A stretch of DNA of 8,877 nt from positions 1-8,877 of the forward strand of contig WFSM01000165.1 of assembly GCA_015485945.1 (NCBI GenBank), in the 5' to 3' direction. How positions within the stretch are numbered: position 1 is the first letter of the stretch; each line of letters opens with the position of its first letter. A program made the translations under genes and the position numbers. The notes beneath the pieces were generated by a model. It did not search any database. It was not told the origin of the DNA and saw nothing but the letters and a program-made list of their open reading frames with translations. This document shows, in pieces, positions 5,305 to 8,877 of the stretch. The stretch comes from Candidatus Bipolaricaulota bacterium (GTDB lineage Bacteria > Bipolaricaulota > Bipolaricaulia > UBA7950 > UBA9294).

Positions 5305-8300
5305 CTAACTGATTTCGATTTCATGGTCGTTCTTGTCGAAGATGCGGGGATAGAGCGCCAGACTGCGCAGCTCGCGCAGCAACACCTTGAACGACTCGGG
5401 CAGTCCGGGCTTGGGAAACTCCTCGCCCTTGAGGATTGCCTTGTACAGTTGAATGCGCCCGCGGGTGTCATCCGACTTTACAGTGAGCATCTCTTGAAGC
5501 AGAGCGGATGCGCCGTACGCTTCCAATGCCCATACCTCCATTTCCCCGAGACGCTGGCCGCCGAACTGTGCTTTGCCCCCGAGCGGCTGCTGGGTGATCA
5601 GCGCGTACGGCCCGGTGGAGCGGGCGTGGATCTTTTCGTCCGCGATGTGTTCCAGCTTGAGGATGTACATGTAGCCCGCGGTGATTGGGCGGGCGAACGG
5701 CTCGCCGGTGCGCCCGTCGCGGAGGACGACCTTGCCGTCGTAGTTGTCGCCCGCGGCAAGGTCGGCTTTCTCCCGCTCGGCGTGGAGATCGTTGAGGATC
5801 TCGTCCTCCTGGGCGCCGTCGAAGATCGGGGTAGCAACGTATTCTCCGCGCAAGCGTGCGAGCCACCCCAGGCTCGTTTCGAATACCTGCCCCAAGTTCA
5901 TGCGCGACGGTACTCCCATTGGGTTGAGGACGATGTCAACAGGTGTCCCGTCCGGGAGAAACGGCATCTCCTCAATCGGGCGGATGGTGGAGATGCACCC
6001 CTTATTCCCATGCCGCCCGGACAGCTTGTCCCCGACGGATATCGTTTTGCGCTGGGCGACAAACACCTTCACCAGTTCGTTTACTCCGGCGTCAAGTTCA
6101 TCTCCGTCCTCGCGCGAGAACTTCTTTACCTTGATCACTTTGGCCGTGCCCGACACCGGTGGCATGCGCAGCGACGTGTTCTTCACGTTACGGGCGCGCT
6201 CACCGAATATCGAGCGGAAAATCTTCTCCTCCGGGGTTGGCTCCGACTCGCCACGCGGGGTGATCTTGCCCACCAAGATGTCACCGGTGCGCACGACCGT
6301 GCCCACACGGACAATCCCGCTTTCGTCCAGGTTCTTCAGGTCTTCTTTGGAGATGTTGGGAATGTCGGCGGTGATCTCCTCCGGCCCCAGCTTTGTCTCC
6401 TCGGCCTTAACCTCAAACTCCTCGATGTGGATTGAATCCAGCAGGTTATCACGCACAAGGCGTTCGGAGATGACGATTGCGTCCTCGTAGTTGTACCCTT
6501 CATAGGGAAGGATGGCGATTAGCAGGTTGCGCCCCAGCGCCAGTTCTCCCATATCGCTCGACGGCCCGTCGGCGAGGAGATCGCCCTTTTTGATCTTATC
6601 TCCGACGTGTACCACCGGGCGGTGATGGAGGATCGTATCCTGGTTTGAACGCTCGAAGTTGACAAGGTGATACGTCTTCTTCTTCCGGCCGTGTTTAACC
6701 ACGATCCGACTTGCGTCAACTTCGGTGACCACGCCATCTTCCTCGGCCACCATCAACATCCCTGAGTTCATTGCCGCTTGAAATTCCAGCCCGGTGCCAA
6801 CCAGTGGTGCCTCCGGGCGCATGAGCGGCACCGACTGTCGCTGCATGTTTGCTCCCATCAAGGCACGGTTTGAGTCGTCGTGCTCTAAGAACGGAATCAG
6901 CGCTGCCGACACCCCGACCAGGGCCTTGGGTGATATCCCGATGAAATCAACATCCTGTGGCGGTACTAATCTGACTTCCTCGCGTCCGGTGCGCACTTCG
7001 ACCCGTTCCCCGAGGATATGCCCCTCGGAGTCGACCGGCGTGGTTGCGGGGGTGATCCGGTATTTTTCTTCCTCATCGGCCATCAGATACACGACTTCAT
7101 CAGTCACCTTGCCGTGCACCACCTTGCGGTACGGCGCGATCAGGAACCCATATTTGTTCACGCGTGCGTATACGGCGAGTGAAGTGATCAGCCCAATATT
7201 TTGGCCTTCAGGAGTCTCGATCGGGCAAATGCGCGCGTAGTGGGAAGAGTGAACATCGCGCACCTCGATCTTCGCCCGACGCTTGGTGAGTCCACCCCCA
7301 AGTGCGTTCAGCCGCCGCTTGTGCGTCAATTCGGTGAGCGGGTTCGTCTGCTCAAGAAACTGGGAGAACCGACCGGTATAGAACAGCTGATTAATCGCTC
7401 CTTGTACGGTCCGGGTGGATATTAACCGGCGAATCGTGTCCTTATCGTCCAGAGCGTACTTGGACAGCTTATCCCGCGCAATGCGCGCCATGCGGGCGAG
7501 TCCGGTGCGAAGCGCATTCTCCGCCAGTTCGCCGGGGAGACGTACGCGCTTGTTCGCCAGATGATCTTTCTCATCAATCAGGGAGTGATCCCCTGGAACT
7601 CGCAACAGAACCTTAATTGTGCGCACGATGTCCGCCGGGTATAGGACCGGTTGCGTCAACTCTAAGCCGAGCTTGCGGTTTACCTTGAACCGTCCCACTT
7701 CGGACAGGTGATAACTGGCGGGATGGAAGTACAGGTTTTCGAAATACTCTCCCATTTGGGAGAGCGAAGCGCGATCGGATGGCCGCAACCGGTGATAAAC
7801 AGTGCGCACCGCATCTTCCTGGGTCATCACCTGATCGTTGTCGAGAGTATTCTGGATGTACGGGTTAACGAGCCGGACCGACTCCAACTTTGCATTCTCC
7901 AGTACGGACAGATGTTCCTTCTGTAACTGTTCTCCTGAGGCGAGGAGAAGCTCTTCGCCCTTACGCACATCCACCGCTGCACGGTGGCCGACGTATGATT
8001 CCAGCCTCTCCGCTGTCACCGGAGCGACCTCAAAGCTGTAGTATTTGCGGATCCACGCTGGGGTGAACCCCAATGCTTTAAGCAGCGTGGTGACGAGTAC
8101 TTTACCTTTACGGTCGAGATTAGCGCGCAGCAGGCTGCGACGCGTGTCGAGTACAATCTCCAGCCACGCACCGAGCTCGGGCAGGATGTGCCCGATGTAC
8201 TGGTTTTTGTCTTCTTTAATGAAGTACACGCCGGGAGAACGGGTGAGCTCATTGACAAGAGCGTTATCCGAGCCGTTGATGATGAATGTGCCGCGATTGG

Positions 8301-8634
8301 TCATCATCGGGAAATCCCCGATGTACAGCTCTGTTTCCTGGATCAAGTTATCTTCTTGATACAACCGCGCGGTCACTCGCAGCGGACGGGAGTATGTAAG
8401 GTCACGATCCTTACACTCCCGTTCCGAGTTGCGTGGTTCCCCTAGGTATGGACTGGAGAACTCCAGACGGAGTCCGTCTTTCCCATGTCCCTCGATTGGC
8501 GAAATGTCGTCGAACGCGCGCTGTATTCCGTCATCGATGAACTGTTGGAACGAATCCCGCACGTCCTCCAGCAGATACGGAGGCGGGAGAATTTCCGTGA
8601 TCCGTCCGTAGGAGCGCCGCACACGATAATTCAT
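5305..8634 (-). CDS. rpoB: DNA-directed RNA polymerase subunit beta
   Basis: Beta subunit of RNA polymerase, 1109 aa and complete: the short form near the length of Thermus beta, lacking the large insertions of proteobacterial RpoB. Visible landmarks are the N-terminal DLTYSRPL, the fork/rifampicin region with NPLTELTHKRR and CPIETPEGQNIGL, GYNYED at 713-718, SGRHGNKGC at 872-880, NPMGVPSRMN, and the C-terminal GGQRLGEMEVWALEAYG clamp-binding part. The rifampicin region carries E at E. coli position 516, N443 at position 531, and one residue fewer in the following glycine run. The start is ATG 8634, because GGGGG at 8640-8644 is placed 5 nt before it; an in-frame TTG at 8646 overlaps that site and is unlikely. 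It follows rplL, as usual, but is followed by a NUDIX gene instead of rpoC. Confidence 0.99.
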   Translation of the reverse strand: MNYRVRRSYGRITEILPPPYLLEDVRDSFQQFIDDGIQRAFDDISPIEGHGKDGLRLEFSSPYLGEPRNSERECKDRDLTYSRPLRVTARLYQEDNLIQETELYIGDFPMMTNRGTFIINGSDNALVNELTRSPGVYFIKEDKNQYIGHILPELGAWLEIVLDTRRSLLRANLDRKGKVLVTTLLKALGFTPAWIRKYYSFEVAPVTAERLESYVGHRAAVDVRKGEELLLASGEQLQKEHLSVLENAKLESVRLVNPYIQNTLDNDQVMTQEDAVRTVYHRLRPSDRASLSQMGEYFENLYFHPASYHLSEVGRFKVNRKLGLELTQPVLYPADIVRTIKVLLRVPGDHSLIDEKDHLANKRVRLPGELAENALRTGLARMARIARDKLSKYALDDKDTIRRLISTRTVQGAINQLFYTGRFSQFLEQTNPLTELTHKRRLNALGGGLTKRRAKIEVRDVHSSHYARICPIETPEGQNIGLITSLAVYARVNKYGFLIAPYRKVVHGKVTDEVVYLMADEEEKYRITPATTPVDSEGHILGERVEVRTGREEVRLVPPQDVDFIGISPKALVGVSAALIPFLEHDDSNRALMGANMQRQSVPLMRPEAPLVGTGLEFQAAMNSGMLMVAEEDGVVTEVDASRIVVKHGRKKKTYHLVNFERSNQDTILHHRPVVHVGDKIKKGDLLADGPSSDMGELALGRNLLIAILPYEGYNYEDAIVISERLVRDNLLDSIHIEEFEVKAEETKLGPEEITADIPNISKEDLKNLDESGIVRVGTVVRTGDILVGKITPRGESEPTPEEKIFRSIFGERARNVKNTSLRMPPVSGTAKVIKVKKFSREDGDELDAGVNELVKVFVAQRKTISVGDKLSGRHGNKGCISTIRPIEEMPFLPDGTPVDIVLNPMGVPSRMNLGQVFETSLGWLARLRGEYVATPIFDGAQEDEILNDLHAEREKADLAAGDNYDGKVVLRDGRTGEPFARPITAGYMYILKLEHIADEKIHARSTGPYALITQQPLGGKAQFGGQRLGEMEVWALEAYGASALLQEMLTVKSDDTRGRIQLYKAILKGEEFPKPGLPESFKVLLRELRSLALYPRIFDKNDHEIEIS

Positions 8635-8639
8635 GGTAT

Positions 8640-8644
8640 CCCCC
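8640..8644 (-). promoter_or_regulatory. rpoB: Ribosome binding site of rpoB
   Basis: On the minus strand GGGGG stands 5 nt before the ATG at 8634. It rules out the in-frame TTG at 8646, whose third base is the first G of this site. Confidence 0.65.
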
Positions 8645-8656
8645 AAATAAAGCGCA

Positions 8657-8686
8657 CTGCCCTAAGGCGATAACACCCTAAGGCAG
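8657..8686 (-). promoter_or_regulatory. Hairpin in the rplL-rpoB spacer (possible attenuator or processing site)
   Basis: Read as minus-strand RNA, the two arms CUGCCUUAGGG and CCUUAGGGCAG pair over 11 consecutive positions around an 8-nt loop. Nine pairs are Watson-Crick and two are G-U. The plus-strand copy would have two mismatches at the same positions, so the fold fits the rplL-rpoB transcript better. After the stem comes a short, interrupted T-rich stretch (CTTTATTT), too weak for a strong terminator. In E. coli the same spacer holds a partial attenuator and an RNase III site, and a similar role here is inferred. The arms also contain a direct repeat, CCCTAAGGC at 8660-8668 and 8676-8684. 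The remainder of the 82-nt spacer shows nothing clear. Confidence 0.55.
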
Positions 8687-8716
8687 ACCGCAACGAAAAT
8701 CGATAGAAACGCGAGG

Positions 8717-8877
8717 TTACTGTTTAAGTTCGACTTCAGCTCCCGCCGCCTCCAATTTCTCCTTGAGGCTCGCTGCCTCCTCAGGGCCGACCCCTTCTTT
8801 GATCGTTGCCGGGAGGTTGTCCACGAGCTCTTTGCATTCTTTCAGGCCCTTGCCAGTGATCTCCTTGATCTCTTTGA
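8717..8877 (-). CDS. rplL: 50S ribosomal protein L7/L12 (bL12), C-terminal part
   Basis: The last 53 codons of ribosomal protein bL12, whose C-terminal domain recruits elongation factors to the ribosome stalk; the gene's start is beyond the window edge. The translated end runs from KEIKEITGKGLKECKELVDN to EKLEAAGAEVELKQ, matching the family pattern EITGLGLKEAKDLVE followed by KEGV and a KLEEAGAKVELK ending. The TAA is at 8717-8719. A cysteine stands in the usual alanine position of LKEAK. It precedes rpoB by 82 nt on the same strand, the standard rplL-rpoB order, so one transcript is expected, with the spacer hairpin adjusting how much reaches rpoB. Confidence 0.96.
   Translation of the reverse strand, partial: KEIKEITGKGLKECKELVDNLPATIKEGVGPEEAASLKEKLEAAGAEVELKQ

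Noticed and set aside
5323..6435. A 370-codon open frame on the plus strand opposite rpoB
   Set aside because: It lies wholly antisense to highly conserved rpoB codons, has no recognisable domain, and is explained by the GC-rich codon pattern of rpoB. The same holds for the 248-codon frame at 5744-6490 and the 148-codon frame at 6794-7240.
8635..8646. Four extra N-terminal residues of RpoB from a TTG at 8646
   Set aside because: The TTG overlaps the GGGGG ribosome site that is correctly spaced for the ATG at 8634.
1..8877. CRISPR array, IS element, prophage or defence system
   Set aside because: No regularly spaced repeats, terminal inverted repeats, transposase, integrase or nuclease signatures were found; all genes are housekeeping, transport or small unknown proteins.

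Overview
The window is bacterial chromosome of moderate GC. It carries two gene groups that converge near position 4870. The rplL and rpoB genes are clearly bacterial, and RpoB is of the short kind (about 1109 aa, without the large lineage-specific insertions of proteobacterial RpoB). GTG and TTG starts, tightly overlapping genes, and an archaeal-type threonyl-tRNA editing domain beside a CGGC-domain protein suggest a deep-branching, perhaps anaerobic or thermophilic lineage. I cannot place the phylum from sequence alone; Bipolaricaulota- or Thermotogota-like lineages are only a guess.

Plus strand, 1-4880: this looks like one compact operon. It starts with the 3' end of a DppB/OppB-type permease, followed by a DppC-type permease, a DppD-type ATPase and a DppF-type ATPase. 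These make the membrane and motor parts of a peptide/nickel-class (PepT family) ABC importer; its substrate-binding protein is not in the window. Overlapping or abutting the last transporter gene are two unrecognised genes: a protein with one N-terminal membrane anchor and a beta-rich exterior, and a protein with four predicted membrane segments. Then come a small CGGC-domain (putative metal-binding) protein and a free-standing protein resembling the N-terminal editing domain of archaeal threonyl-tRNA synthetase.

Minus strand, 8877-4867: transcription runs rplL (C-terminal part only), then an 82-nt spacer with a strong RNA hairpin, then rpoB, then 9 nt later a NUDIX hydrolase of the Ap4A-hydrolase type. 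rpoC, which normally follows rpoB, is not there. The NUDIX gene and the editing-domain gene overlap tail to tail by 14 nt, so there is no intergenic terminator between the two groups.

The points most worth checking are the stand-alone editing domain with altered pocket residues, the separation of rpoB from rpoC by a NUDIX gene, the natural rifampicin-resistance-type residues in RpoB, and the two unknown membrane proteins coupled to the transporter. No IS element, CRISPR array, tRNA or rRNA was seen, and no gap exceeds 100 bases.
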